Notes: generated by a model from the letters alone, not told the origin. Positions 53,301 through 61,146 are shown, numbered from the stretch's first letter. The stretch: 64,000 nucleotides of DNA from Microbacterium hydrocarbonoxydans (GCF_011752045.1 NZ_JAAKXW010000002.1:310001-374000); one strand, 5' to 3'. Numbers and translations: made by a program.

Positions 53301-53782
53301 TTCAGGCGGCGGCCGGCCTCGCGCTCGCCGAGCACGGCCTCGCCGAGGAGGTTGAGGTTCAGCCGGTTGCCGGTCTTGCGGAGCTTCGCGATCGCCGGCC
53401 CGAGCTTCGAGGGGGTGGCATCGAGCACGAGGTGGCCCACCATGGCGCGCAGCACGCGACGGGAGATCGGCACGACCACGCCGGGGAGCTTCGGCGCCCA
53501 GAACCCGCCCGCCTTGATGGCGAGACGGAGGTAGCCGGGCAGCAGGCTCGGGGTGATCTCAGACAGGTCGGCGAGCTTGCGACCGGCGACCGACAGGTCC
53601 TCGGGGCGCATCACGCCGTCGACGAAGCCGACGGTGAAGGCGAGGCCGTTCGGGTCCTTCAGGACCTCCGAGAGACGCTGCGCTGCGGGCTCGACCGGAT
53701 GGGTCTCGCTCTCCGTCAGCCAGCGCTGGACGAGGGCGGCGACCTCTTCGGTGCGCGGAGTGGTGGTGTCGACGACGGACAT
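50327..53782 (-). CDS. putA: Bifunctional proline dehydrogenase / glutamate-semialdehyde dehydrogenase
   Basis: 1151 residues. The first part is an FAD proline dehydrogenase barrel (about 100-430; FINLDMEEYRDLDLT, VRVVKGANLAMEEVD). The second is an NAD-dependent aldehyde dehydrogenase (about 500-960) with LLAETSGKNAIIV and the catalytic Cys in HAGQKCSAAS (about C748). There is no ribbon-helix-helix DNA-binding domain, so it is not an autorepressor; the divergent LysR gene may serve that role. A C-terminal extension of about 160 residues follows. It converts proline to glutamate. ATG at 53782 with GGAAGG upstream. Confidence 0.95.
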   Translation of the reverse strand: MSVVDTTTPRTEEVAALVQRWLTESETHPVEPAAQRLSEVLKDPNGLAFTVGFVDGVMRPEDLSVAGRKLADLSEITPSLLPGYLRLAIKAGGFWAPKLPGVVVPISRRVLRAMVGHLVLDATPSKLGPAIAKLRKTGNRLNLNLLGEAVLGEREAGRRLKGTYEFLARDDVDYVSIKVSSVVSQLSMWSFDEAVADVVEKLTPLYELAAKAEAQGKAKFINLDMEEYRDLDLTIAAFTTILDQPQLKDLEAGIVLQTYLPDALGAMQHLQEWAAARRAKGGAPIKVRVVKGANLAMEEVDAKVHGWPLATYGTKQDSDTNYKRVLDWAMTPERLDAVRIGVAGHNLFDIAWTWLLAKARNVTDAVEYEMLLGMATGQAEAVRKDVGRLLLYTPVVNPAEFDVAIAYLVRRLEENASQENFMSAVFELASNPALLTRERQRFERSLAALEVDRSVPAPNRVQDRTTETTDAVTTGFENQADTDPALAANRAWGREILSRSASTRLGVDAIASARIETAPQLDQVFAAATAAAEKWAARPASDRAAVLHRAGDELAARRGQLLEIMAHEAGKTIAEADPEVSEAIDFAHYYAERALALEAVAGAEFVPSKVTVVTPPWNFPVAIPAGGVLAALASGSAAVIKPAKLTQRCGAVMVEALWAAGVPRDLLALVDLSSRELGTQLVSSPSVDRVILTGAYETAQLFRSFRSDLPLLAETSGKNAIIVTPSADLDLAAADVARSAFGHAGQKCSAASLAILVGSVADSKRFERQLVDAVQSMRVGLPQDPATQMGPIIEPASGKLLKALTTLDKGERWLVEPRKLDADGKQWTPGVKTGVVAGSTTHMTEFFGPVLGIMRAKDLDEAIRLQNAVDYGLTAGLHSLDSDEVATWLDRVEAGNLYVNRGITGAIVQRQPFGGWKRSAVGAGAKAGGPNYLFGLGEWAPADLPAAAPGAAVAPAVEKLLKAAGGALDPVESEWLHRAAVSDERAWVDEFGAVTDESGLGVERNVFRYRPVAVDVRISEQAPLVDGIRVLAAALRSGSPFTVSAPALPSAVEKALRAAGVTVTHEKDAAWVKRFAKEQSKAAHTWRRVRLVGGDSAPLFEALGGIPDVAVWSHAVTGAGRVEILPFLHEQAVSITNHRFGNPTALSEGVI

Positions 53783-53888
53783 CGGCGGGCCTTCCGGGTT
53801 CAGGGGGCGCACACCCGGGTCGTGTGCGTCTCGATCATTTTCCGGCCGGCCAGTAGGCTACGTCTATCAACCGATCTGCATGATTTCC

Positions 53889-53905
53889 GTTCGGTCAGAC
53901 TGAAC
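53889..53905. promoter_or_regulatory. LysR-type 17-bp palindrome in the putA/LysR gap
   Basis: GTTCGGTCAGACTGAAC has seven of eight matching pairs around a central A and ends 15 nt before the LysR ATG. A TAGGCT lies at about 53852. It is a likely binding site for the adjacent LysR protein, controlling both genes. Confidence 0.5.
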
Positions 53906-53920
53906 AATCGGGAGGACCGG

Positions 53921-54841
53921 ATGCTGGACGTCAACCGGCTGCGGATGCTCGTCGAGCTCTCCCGCCGCGGCACGCTCTCCGCTGTCGCCGACGCCCTCTC
54001 CTACAGCAAGGCGACGGTGTCGCAGCAGCTCAGCGCGCTGGAGCGCGACGTGGGCGCCCCGCTGCTGCGACGCGTCGGCCGGGGCGTGCAATTCACCCCG
54101 CAGGGGAACGTGCTCGTGGCCGAGGCGATCGGCATCCTCGATCAGCTCGAGCACGCCCAGGTCGCGGTCGCCGAGTCGCTCACCGAGGTCACCGGCACGG
54201 TGCGCATCGCCGTGTTCCAGACGGCCGCGCACGCGCTGCTCCCGCCCGCGCTGCTCGCCCTGCAGGCGCAGCATCCGGCGCTCCGCGTCGACGTCACCGA
54301 GAGCGACCCGGAGTCCAGCCTCGTCGGCGTCGCGAGCCGCGACTTCGACCTCATGCTCGCGGAGCAGTACCCGGGTCACACCCGGCCGATCAACGCCGAC
54401 CTCGACCGGGTGGTGCTCACGCACGACGCGATCGCCCTCGCCCGGAGGTCGGTCGGAGCGGAGGCGCGCTCCACACCCGAGGACGTCACGGCGGCCCTCT
54501 GGGCGACGCGGGAGGAGCCGTGGGTGCTGGAGCCGCGGGGCACGGCCTCGCGCGCCTGGGCCGAGCAGCTGTGCCGGACGGCGGGCTTCGAGCCCGACGT
54601 GCACTTCGAGGTCGCCGACCTCACCACGCACATCCGCCTGATCCGCGCCGGGCTCGCCGTCGGGCTGCTGCCGGAGCTGGTCTGGGCCGGCGACGCCCCC
54701 ACGGTCGACCTGCTGCCGCTGCCGGGGGCGCCGCGCCGCGAGATCTTCTCCTCGGCGCGGCGCGTCTCGGCGGCCGCCCCGTCGATCAGGGCCGTACGGC
54801 GGGCGCTCGCGGATGCCGCGGGGCTGATCCTGCCGGACTGA
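53921..54841 (+). CDS. LysR-family transcriptional regulator
   Basis: 306 residues. N-terminal helix-turn-helix: LRMLVELSRRGTLSAVADAL then SYSKATVSQQLSALERDVG, followed by a two-lobed effector domain (VRIAVFQTAAHALLPPAL). Divergent from putA, which suggests control of proline use, although effector and sites are unproven. GGGAGG lies before the ATG. Its 3' end meets the second nested palindrome. Confidence 0.93.
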   Translation: MLDVNRLRMLVELSRRGTLSAVADALSYSKATVSQQLSALERDVGAPLLRRVGRGVQFTPQGNVLVAEAIGILDQLEHAQVAVAESLTEVTGTVRIAVFQTAAHALLPPALLALQAQHPALRVDVTESDPESSLVGVASRDFDLMLAEQYPGHTRPINADLDRVVLTHDAIALARRSVGAEARSTPEDVTAALWATREEPWVLEPRGTASRAWAEQLCRTAGFEPDVHFEVADLTTHIRLIRAGLAVGLLPELVWAGDAPTVDLLPLPGAPRREIFSSARRVSAAAPSIRAVRRALADAAGLILPD

Positions 54842-54856
54842 GCCCCGTCACATGCT

Positions 54857-54940
54857 CGCCGAGACCCCGTCTCAGCGACGAGACCCCGGGCTGTTCGCGC
54901 GAACAGCCCGGGGTCTCGGCGAAATGTGGGGGTCTCAGCG
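54857..54940. terminator. Nested palindrome element, copy 2 (40-nt perfect core)
   Basis: A perfect 40-nt palindrome (54879-54918) begins CGAGACCCCGGGCTGTTCGC. Outer half-arms are CGCCGAGACCCC (54857-54868) and GGGGTCTCAGCG (54929-54940), pairing with one mismatch. It lies in the convergent gap between the LysR gene and the amidohydrolase gene. The outer arm is identical to copy 1 but the core differs. Confidence 0.85.
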
Positions 54941-54981
54941 ACGTGCATGCGCGCTCAGCGGCGACGTGCATGCGCGCTCAG
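54938..54981. repeat. Tandem 21-nt direct repeat (23-nt period) at the amidohydrolase 3' end
   Basis: GCGACGTGCATGCGCGCTCAG occurs at 54938-54958 and again at 54961-54981. The second copy contains the amidohydrolase stop codon. The first lies just outside the gene, so the stop region has been duplicated. Confidence 0.9.
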
Positions 54982-56690
54982 TGGGTGTGCACGTGCTCCT
55001 CGCCGGCGCCGTGCCCCGAGGCCGCCGGGTCCTCCGCGCGTGCGGCGGTCGGTGCGGCGAGCGCGCCGGCGGAGTGCGCGAAGCCGCCTCCGACGATCGT
55101 GAGCTCGGCGTGCTGGTCGAGGAGTCCCGCCGGGTCCTGCTCATGCCGGTACAGGTCGTCCGACCACACCACGAGGTCGGCGAGCATGCCCTGGCGCACG
55201 CGGCCGCGATCGCCCTCGGCGTGCCAGGCACGGGCGCCGTGCAGGGTGTACGCCTCGAGCGACTGGTCGAGACCGACCCGCTCGGCGGCGGTCCAGGCGT
55301 CCGAGCCGTCGAGTCCGGCACGGGTCGCCGCGGAGAAGAGACCGATCAGCGGGTCCATCTCGCCGACCTGCCAGTCGCTGGAGAAGGAGACCGTCGCCCC
55401 GCTGTCGAGGAGGCTCTTGAACCGCCAGGCGCGCGACCAGCGATCCTCGCCGATGTTCTCCATCCAGGTGCCTGCGACGAGGTCGGGCGAGCAGTGCCGC
55501 GGCTGCATCGCGGCGGTGACCCCGAGCTGGGCGAACCGGGGCAGGTCGTCGGGGTGCAGGCACTCGACGTGCACGATGCCGTGCCGGCGGTCGGTCGTGC
55601 CGTTGCGCAGGCCAGCCTGCTCGATCGCGTCGAGGGCGAGGCGGATGCCGGCATCCCCCGTCGCGTGCGTGTGCGTCTGGAAGCCCATCCGGTCGAGCTC
55701 CGTGATCACGTCGACGAGCTCGCGGCCCGGGTAGCTCGGCCGTCCGCGCACGCCGGGGCGGTTGGCGTAGTCCTCGAGCATCAGCGCGGTGTGCGGCTCG
55801 ATGACGTCGTCGGCGTAGAGCTTGAGCGGGCCGAGACGCAGCATGCCGGCGGCATCCGCGTTCGCCTCGGCATCCGTCACCGCCTGCTTGAGCTGCTGGC
55901 GGAAGGCGCCGTCGGCGCCCACCGGGTGGAACAGCGCGGTGATCACGCGCGAGGTGAGCTCCCCCGCGGCGAGGGCGCGCTGGAAGAGGCCGATCTCGGC
56001 GAGCGGGACCTGTGGCTCCACGGCGGTGGTGATGCCGCTCGCGGTGGCCATCCGCATGCTGGAGAGCAGCTTGCGGTAGCGGCGCTCGGGCGAGTACATC
56101 GGGATGTCGCGCTGCAGCTCGGCGAGGCCGGCGATGGTCATGGCGCTCGTGTAGAAGTCGGTCACCCAGCCGGTGGCCTCGCCGGCGGCATCCCGCTCGG
56201 GGCGGCCCCAGGCGATGTCGACGCCGTTCGCGATGCCGAGCACCGTGAGCGCGTGCCGGTTGAGCCACACCGAGTGCTGGTCGTACGTGGTGACGAACAC
56301 CGGGCGGTCGGTGAGCCCCTCGAGGTCGGCGGCGTTCGGGCGGCGCCCCTCGACGACGGAGTAGACCGCGTTCTCCGCGCAGATCCAGGTGAGGTCGGGG
56401 CGGCGGGCGGCGAACTCGGCGATGCGGCGGCGCACCTCGGCGAGCGTGTGCGCGCCCTCCAACGAGACCGCGTCCTCGTCGAAGCCGAGCAGCAGGTGGT
56501 TGTGGCTGTCGATGACGCCGGGGGTGAGCAGGCGCCCCTCGGCGTTGATCGTGCGGCGGGCGGCCGGAGCGTCGACGGCCGGGCCGACGTAGGAGATCCG
56601 GTCGCCGTCGATGGCGACGGCCTCGGCCCACGGCTGGGCGGGGTCGAAGGTGCGCACGCGCGCACCGGTGATCAGCGTGTCGACGGTCAT
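54978..56690 (-). CDS. YtcJ-like amidohydrolase family protein
   Basis: 570 residues. The metal-dependent amidohydrolase family 3 motifs are GVIDSHNHLLLG near residue 70, HTHATGDAGIRLALDAIEQAG, and VSFSSDWQVGEMDPLIGL with the final Asp region. The C-terminus ends in a His-rich tail (GEEHVHTH). Relatives hydrolyse N-acyl or cyclic amide substrates; the substrate is unknown. ATG at 56690 with GAGGAGC upstream. Divergent from a TetR gene with a palindrome between them. Confidence 0.88.
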   Translation of the reverse strand: MTVDTLITGARVRTFDPAQPWAEAVAIDGDRISYVGPAVDAPAARRTINAEGRLLTPGVIDSHNHLLLGFDEDAVSLEGAHTLAEVRRRIAEFAARRPDLTWICAENAVYSVVEGRRPNAADLEGLTDRPVFVTTYDQHSVWLNRHALTVLGIANGVDIAWGRPERDAAGEATGWVTDFYTSAMTIAGLAELQRDIPMYSPERRYRKLLSSMRMATASGITTAVEPQVPLAEIGLFQRALAAGELTSRVITALFHPVGADGAFRQQLKQAVTDAEANADAAGMLRLGPLKLYADDVIEPHTALMLEDYANRPGVRGRPSYPGRELVDVITELDRMGFQTHTHATGDAGIRLALDAIEQAGLRNGTTDRRHGIVHVECLHPDDLPRFAQLGVTAAMQPRHCSPDLVAGTWMENIGEDRWSRAWRFKSLLDSGATVSFSSDWQVGEMDPLIGLFSAATRAGLDGSDAWTAAERVGLDQSLEAYTLHGARAWHAEGDRGRVRQGMLADLVVWSDDLYRHEQDPAGLLDQHAELTIVGGGFAHSAGALAAPTAARAEDPAASGHGAGEEHVHTH

Positions 56691-56710
56691 CGGGGAGCTC
56701 CTCGTAATTC

Positions 56711-56728
56711 TTTGACTCAAACGTCAAA
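56711..56728. promoter_or_regulatory. TetR-type operator between amidohydrolase and tetR genes
   Basis: TTTGAC-TCAAAC-GTCAAA is an 18-nt palindrome with 6-bp arms in the 80-nt divergent gap. It lies 21 nt upstream of the amidohydrolase ATG and 42 nt upstream of the regulator start, so it could control both. Confidence 0.6.
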
Positions 56729-56770
56729 TAACTCTTCGAGTGTGACACGGCGCTCGGGTAGTGTCAAGGG

Positions 56771-57373
56771 ATGGCACGACCGAAACGGCAGGAGGAGCGG
56801 CGCGCTGCGCTCATCCAGGCGACCTACGCGGCCGGCAAGGAGCACGGCCTCCGCTCCCTCTCCCTCACCGACGTCGCCGCGACCGCCGGCCTCACGCGCG
56901 GCGCGATCCTGTACTACTACGAGGACCTCGACGCCCTGCTCGTCGAGGCGCACGCCGCCGGCGTCCAGCGTTTCTGCGACGAGCGGGACGCCGTGCTCGC
57001 CGACATCGAGGACCCGCGCGACCAGCTCGGCGCGGCGATCGACGCGGGCCTGCCCGACGGGCCGGAGGACGCCCTGATGAGCCTGCTCTACGAGTTCGAC
57101 GTGCTCGCCGGGAACTCGGAGCTGCATGACGAGCTCGTGCAGACGCTCTACGTGCGGCAGCTGGAGACTTACCGGGGCGTGTTCGCCGCGGGTCGCGCGG
57201 CCGGCGTCTTCTCCCCCGGCCTCGACGACGAGCAGCTGGCGATGACCTTCGTCGCACTCGAAGACGCCTACGGCCTGCACATCGTCGCCGGCAACGCGCT
57301 GATGACGGTGCCGAAGGCGGCGGCGGCGATGCGTGCGGTCGCCGAGCAGCTGGGGTGCCCGACGAGCTCCTGA
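56771..57373 (+). CDS. TetR-family transcriptional regulator
   Basis: 200 residues. The helix-turn-helix is SLTDVAATAGLTRGAILYYYEDLDALL, the BetI/TetR-like arrangement, followed by an all-helical ligand domain. TAGTGT (56759-56764) lies 6 nt before the ATG, predicting a leaderless transcript. It probably controls the divergent amidohydrolase through the palindrome at 56711-56728. Confidence 0.93.
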   Translation: MARPKRQEERRAALIQATYAAGKEHGLRSLSLTDVAATAGLTRGAILYYYEDLDALLVEAHAAGVQRFCDERDAVLADIEDPRDQLGAAIDAGLPDGPEDALMSLLYEFDVLAGNSELHDELVQTLYVRQLETYRGVFAAGRAAGVFSPGLDDEQLAMTFVALEDAYGLHIVAGNALMTVPKAAAAMRAVAEQLGCPTSS

Positions 57374-57414
57374 CGCGTGCCGGAAGTCGTTCCGTGACAT
57401 CGGGAATATGCATT

Positions 57415-57426
57415 CACATACATGTG
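57415..57426. promoter_or_regulatory. CACATACATGTG palindrome upstream of the nitroreductase
   Basis: CACAT-AC-ATGTG lies in an AT-rich stretch, next to TAGACT (57429-57434). Transcription starting just after it would give a leader of about 45 nt before the GTG start at 57486. It may be a regulator site (MarR-like in form), regulator unknown. Confidence 0.4.
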
Positions 57427-57485
57427 TTTAGACTCGATGTACGCGGACGAAGGAGTCCGATCCACTCCTTCCGAAAGGCACTTCC

Positions 57486-58073
57486 GTGAGCACTCCCGTC
57501 CTCGACCGCACCGCCCCCACCGAGCACCCCGTCCTCGACGTCCTCGCCGGCCGCTGGAGCACCCGCGCCTACGACGCGGAGAACACGATCGACGAGGCCA
57601 AGCTGTCCGCCGCCCTCGAGGCCGCCCGCTGGGCCCCGTCCGCCTACAACCTGCAGCCGTGGCGCTTCATCGTCGCCCGCCGCGGCACCGCCCTGCACGC
57701 GCAGATCGTCGACTCGCTGGTCGAGTTCAACCAGCTCTGGGCCGCGAACGCGGCAGTGCTCATCGTCGCGATCGCCGAGACCGAGTCCGAGGACGGCAAC
57801 GCGATCAGCCACGCGATCTACGACCTCGGCCAGGCCGTCGCCCACTTCTCCGTCCAGGCCCACAACGACGGCCTGCTCGTGCACCAGATGAGCGGCTTCG
57901 ACCCGGAGGTCGTCCGCGAGTTCGCCGACCTCGCCCCGCGCTTCACCGCCACGACCGTCATCGCCGTCGGCGAGCTCGGCGACGCCTCGGCGCTGCCCGA
58001 GGGCCTGCAGCAGGGCGAGACCGCCCCGCGCGTGCGCCGTCCGATCGCGGAGACCGTGATCCTCAGCGCCTGA
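57486..58073 (+). CDS. Nitroreductase-family protein
   Basis: 195 residues. The FMN-binding nitroreductase fold shows as RWSTRAYDAENTI, ARWAPSAYNLQPWRFIV and the C-terminal ATTVIAVGELGDASALP. Members reduce nitro-aromatics, quinones or disulfides with NAD(P)H. It is more compact than NfsA/NfsB and resembles malonic-semialdehyde-reductase-like RutE forms. GTG start, with GAAAGG upstream. It is followed by the third nested palindrome. Confidence 0.9.
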   Translation: MSTPVLDRTAPTEHPVLDVLAGRWSTRAYDAENTIDEAKLSAALEAARWAPSAYNLQPWRFIVARRGTALHAQIVDSLVEFNQLWAANAAVLIVAIAETESEDGNAISHAIYDLGQAVAHFSVQAHNDGLLVHQMSGFDPEVVREFADLAPRFTATTVIAVGELGDASALPEGLQQGETAPRVRRPIAETVILSA

Positions 58074-58090
58074 GCGCTGCACCCCCCGCA

Positions 58091-58152
58091 CGCCGACGCC
58101 CCATCTGGCGGTCGACGCCCCACCTGACGGGCGTCCGCCAGGTGGGGCGTCG
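58091..58152. terminator. Nested palindrome element, copy 3 (40-nt near-perfect core)
   Basis: CGACGCCCCACCTG (58113-58126) pairs with CAGGTGGGGCGTCG (58139-58152); one mismatch and a CGG/CCG inner stem leave the 4-nt loop GCGT, so the core is again 40 nt. An outer half-arm CGCCGACGCCCC (58091-58102) precedes it; no clear right half-arm is seen. It fills the convergent gap between the nitroreductase and permease genes. Confidence 0.75.
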
Positions 58153-58165
58153 AGCGTGCCCGGGG

Positions 58166-59626
58166 TCAGTGCTCGGGGCGGTCGACGGTCACCTCGTTGC
58201 CGTCCTTGTCGACGATGCGGCCGTCGACCACGGAATCTCCGTCCTCGAGCGCCTCGAGATAGGCGACCGGGATGCTGCGCGTCGGCGCCGCGGCGAGCAC
58301 CGAGGCATCCTTGTCGGGGCCGTTGCCGAGGTGGTTGAACAGCAGGTTCAGCAGGATCGCGGCCACCGCGGCCGAGCTGATGCCGGAGTGGAAGATCGTG
58401 TCGAACCAGGCGGGCATCTGGTCGTAGATCGTCGGCGCGGCGATCGGCAGCATCCCGATGCCGATCGAGGTCGCCACGATGACGAGGTTCATGTTGCCGC
58501 GGTAGTCGACCTTCGCGAGGGTCCGGATGCCGCTGGCCGCGACACTGCCGAACAGCACGATGCCCGCGCCGCCGAGGACAGGCGTCGGCACGGCGGCGAC
58601 GACCCGGCCGAGCACCGGCAGCAGGCCGAGCACGACGAGCACGACGCCGCCGGCGGTGACCACGAAGCGGCTCTTGACGCCCGTGATCGCGACGAGGCCG
58701 ACGTTCTGCGCGAATGCCGACTGGGTGAACGAGCCGAACACCGGCGACACCGCGCTGGAGAGCATGTCGGCGCGCAGGCCGGCCGCGATGCGCTTCGAGT
58801 CCACCTTGGTGCCGACGATCTCGCCCACGGCGAGGATGTCGGCCGTGGTCTCGGTGAGCGTCACCAGGATGACGATGAACATCGAGATGATGCCGGCGAT
58901 CTCGAAGGTCGGCATCCCGAAGGCGAACGGGCTGGGCAGCGCGAAGATCGGGCCGTCGGCGACGGTCGCGAAGTCGACGCGTCCGAGGATCGCGGCCACG
59001 ATCGTGCCGAGCACGATGGCGAGGAGGATCGCCAGGCGCGAGATCGCCCCGACCGGCACCTTGCTGAGCACCAGCACGATCACGAGCGTGATCCCGGCGA
59101 GCAGCAGGTTCTGCGGGGAGCCGAAGTCCTCCGCCTCCCGGTTGCCGCCCATCGCCCAGCCGGCGGCGACCGGCAGCAGGGTGAGGCCGATCGTCGTGAT
59201 GACGACGCCGGTGACCACGGGCGGGAAGAACCGGATGATCGTGGCGAAGACCGGCGCGATGAGCAGGCCGATGACGGATGCCACGATCACCGCGCCGAAC
59301 ACAGCCGGCAGCCCGCCGCCGCTCGTCACGATCGCGCCCATGGTCGCCACGCCCGCGAAGGAGACGCCCTGCACGAGGGGCAGCTGCGAGCCGAAGAACG
59401 GGATGCCGACCGTCTGCAGGACCGTCGCGAGGCCGCCCATGAACAGGCAGGCGGTGATCAGCACCCCGATCTCGGCGCCGTCGAGTCCGGCGATGGAGCC
59501 GATGATGAGCGGTGGCGCGATGATGCCGCCGTACATGGTGAGCACGTGCTGGAAGCCGTACGCGATGGTGGAGCCGAGCGGGAGCCGCTCGTCCTCGGGG
59601 CGGACCGCCGTCTTCTGCTTGTTCAT
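58166..59626 (-). CDS. NCS2-family xanthine/urate permease
   Basis: 486 residues, about 14 helices, of the nucleobase-ascorbate transporter family. The N-terminal LPLGSTIAYGFQHVLTMYGG, the substrate helix TETTADILAVGE, and the NCS2 signature QNVGLVAITGVKSR are seen. The combination suggests purine (xanthine, urate) rather than uracil transport. Its neighbour is 8-oxoguanine deaminase on the same strand, 44 nt upstream, supporting a purine role. Confidence 0.9.
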   Translation of the reverse strand: MNKQKTAVRPEDERLPLGSTIAYGFQHVLTMYGGIIAPPLIIGSIAGLDGAEIGVLITACLFMGGLATVLQTVGIPFFGSQLPLVQGVSFAGVATMGAIVTSGGGLPAVFGAVIVASVIGLLIAPVFATIIRFFPPVVTGVVITTIGLTLLPVAAGWAMGGNREAEDFGSPQNLLLAGITLVIVLVLSKVPVGAISRLAILLAIVLGTIVAAILGRVDFATVADGPIFALPSPFAFGMPTFEIAGIISMFIVILVTLTETTADILAVGEIVGTKVDSKRIAAGLRADMLSSAVSPVFGSFTQSAFAQNVGLVAITGVKSRFVVTAGGVVLVVLGLLPVLGRVVAAVPTPVLGGAGIVLFGSVAASGIRTLAKVDYRGNMNLVIVATSIGIGMLPIAAPTIYDQMPAWFDTIFHSGISSAAVAAILLNLLFNHLGNGPDKDASVLAAAPTRSIPVAYLEALEDGDSVVDGRIVDKDGNEVTVDRPEH

Positions 59627-59670
59627 TTCGACCTCTTCGTCGGTGTGGTGGTTTCGGTGGCTGTCGGTGT

Positions 59671-61038
59671 TCAGGAGTGCCTGGCGAGCAGGCCGCGGGC
59701 CGCTTCGCTGTGGTGGGCGATGAGCTGCGGGACGTCGAGCCCCACGACGGCGCCGTCGAGTACGCGCCAGTCTCCGCCGACCATGACGCGGTCGGCGCGA
59801 TCCGCGCCGCAGAGCAGCAGAGCCGCCACGGGATCGTGGCTGCCGGAGAAGCGCAGCTCGTCGAGGGTGAACATCGCGAGGTCGGCCTGCTTCCCGGGTG
59901 CGAGGACGCCGAGATCGTCGCGGCCGAGGGCACGGGCGGACCCGGCCGTCGCCCAGTCCAGGGCGCGCTCCGGCGTCACCGCCGCCGCCCCGTAGCGGAG
60001 GCGCTGCAGGTACAGGGCCTGACGCACCTCCTGGATCATGTTCGACCCGTCGTTGGAGGCCGAGCCGTCGACGCCGAGGCCGACCGGCGCACCGGCATCC
60101 TCCAGCTCGAGGACCCTCGCGATGCCGGAGGCGAGCCGCATGTTCGAGGTGGCGCAGTGCGAGACCGCGGTTCCCGCGGCGCCCAGCCGGGCGATCTCGG
60201 CGTCATCGAAGTGGATGCCGTGCGCCAGCCAGGTGCGCTCGGTGAGCCAGCCGACGCTCTCGAGGTAGTCGACGGTGCGCAGCCCGAACATCTCGCGGCA
60301 GAAGTCCTCCTCGTCGAGCGTCTCGGCGAGGTGGGTGTGCAGGCGCACGTCGAGCCGGTCGGCGAGCGCGGCGGTGTCGCGCATCGCTCCGGTCGTCACC
60401 GAGAACGGCGAGCACGGTGCGAGGCCGATCTGGACGAAGGCGCCCTCCCCGCGCTCATGATGGGCCGCGATGAGCCGCTCGCTGTCGGCGAGGATCACGT
60501 CGGCATCCTGCACCGTCCGCTGCGGCGGGAGACCGCCGTCCTCCTCGCCCAGCGACATCGAGCCGCGGGTCAGCGTCGCCCGCATCCCGAGTCGCCGGAC
60601 GACCTCGACCTGCACGTCGATGCCGTTCTCGAGCCCCTCGGGGAAGAGGTAGTGGTGGTCGGCCGCCGTGGTGCAGCCGGAGAGCAGCAGCTCGGCGAGC
60701 GCGACGGTCGTGGCGAGCTCGAGATCGCGCGGGGTGAGCCCCGCCCACAGCCCGTACAGTCCCTTCAGCCAGGGGAAGAGCTCGGCGCTGACGACCGGCG
60801 CCCAGGCTCGGGTGAGCGTCTGGTAGAAGTGATGGTGCGTGTTGATCAGGCCGGGGATGATCACGTGCCGCGACGCGTCGACGACCTGATCCACGGGGGC
60901 GGCGGGCGCACTCCCCGCGGGAACGAGCTCGCGTACCCGCGCTCCGTCGACGACGATCCCGCCGCGGGCGTCGGCGTCGGTGCCGGTGTGGATGCCGAGC
61001 GGGTTCTTCAGCCAGACGCTGGCGGTGTTCTGTGACAT
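59671..61038 (-). CDS. 8-oxoguanine deaminase (amidohydrolase family)
   Basis: 455 residues. The zinc-binding HHH-type motif is PGLINTHHHFYQTLTRAW, followed by LSGCTTAADHHYL, DVRLHTHLAETLDEEDFC, a His in AHGIHFDD and the metal Asp in GLGVDGSASNDGSNM. It turns 8-oxoguanine into uric acid, or deaminates related purines. ATG at 61038 with GGAG upstream. Operon with the purine permease fits purine salvage or detoxification. Confidence 0.9.
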   Translation of the reverse strand: MSQNTASVWLKNPLGIHTGTDADARGGIVVDGARVRELVPAGSAPAAPVDQVVDASRHVIIPGLINTHHHFYQTLTRAWAPVVSAELFPWLKGLYGLWAGLTPRDLELATTVALAELLLSGCTTAADHHYLFPEGLENGIDVQVEVVRRLGMRATLTRGSMSLGEEDGGLPPQRTVQDADVILADSERLIAAHHERGEGAFVQIGLAPCSPFSVTTGAMRDTAALADRLDVRLHTHLAETLDEEDFCREMFGLRTVDYLESVGWLTERTWLAHGIHFDDAEIARLGAAGTAVSHCATSNMRLASGIARVLELEDAGAPVGLGVDGSASNDGSNMIQEVRQALYLQRLRYGAAAVTPERALDWATAGSARALGRDDLGVLAPGKQADLAMFTLDELRFSGSHDPVAALLLCGADRADRVMVGGDWRVLDGAVVGLDVPQLIAHHSEAARGLLARHS

Positions 61039-61146
61039 GGGAGACTCCATCCGTGACGGTGGGGTCGCCGGCGACCCCACGATGAGGGGGCCAGCTCAGT
61101 TCTGCCCTGTCTGCTGATCCAGGAGTCCCGCCATCGGAACCCTCCA

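Noticed and set aside
50369..53920. Long + strand frame over putA running into the LysR gene
   Set aside because: Antisense shadow of putA in phase with the LysR reading frame; only the LysR part from 53921 has motifs and a ribosome-binding site.
57422..59995. 857-codon + strand frame across the nitroreductase and purine permease region
   Set aside because: Low-complexity Arg/Asp/His composition and no motifs; it is an out-of-frame and antisense shadow.
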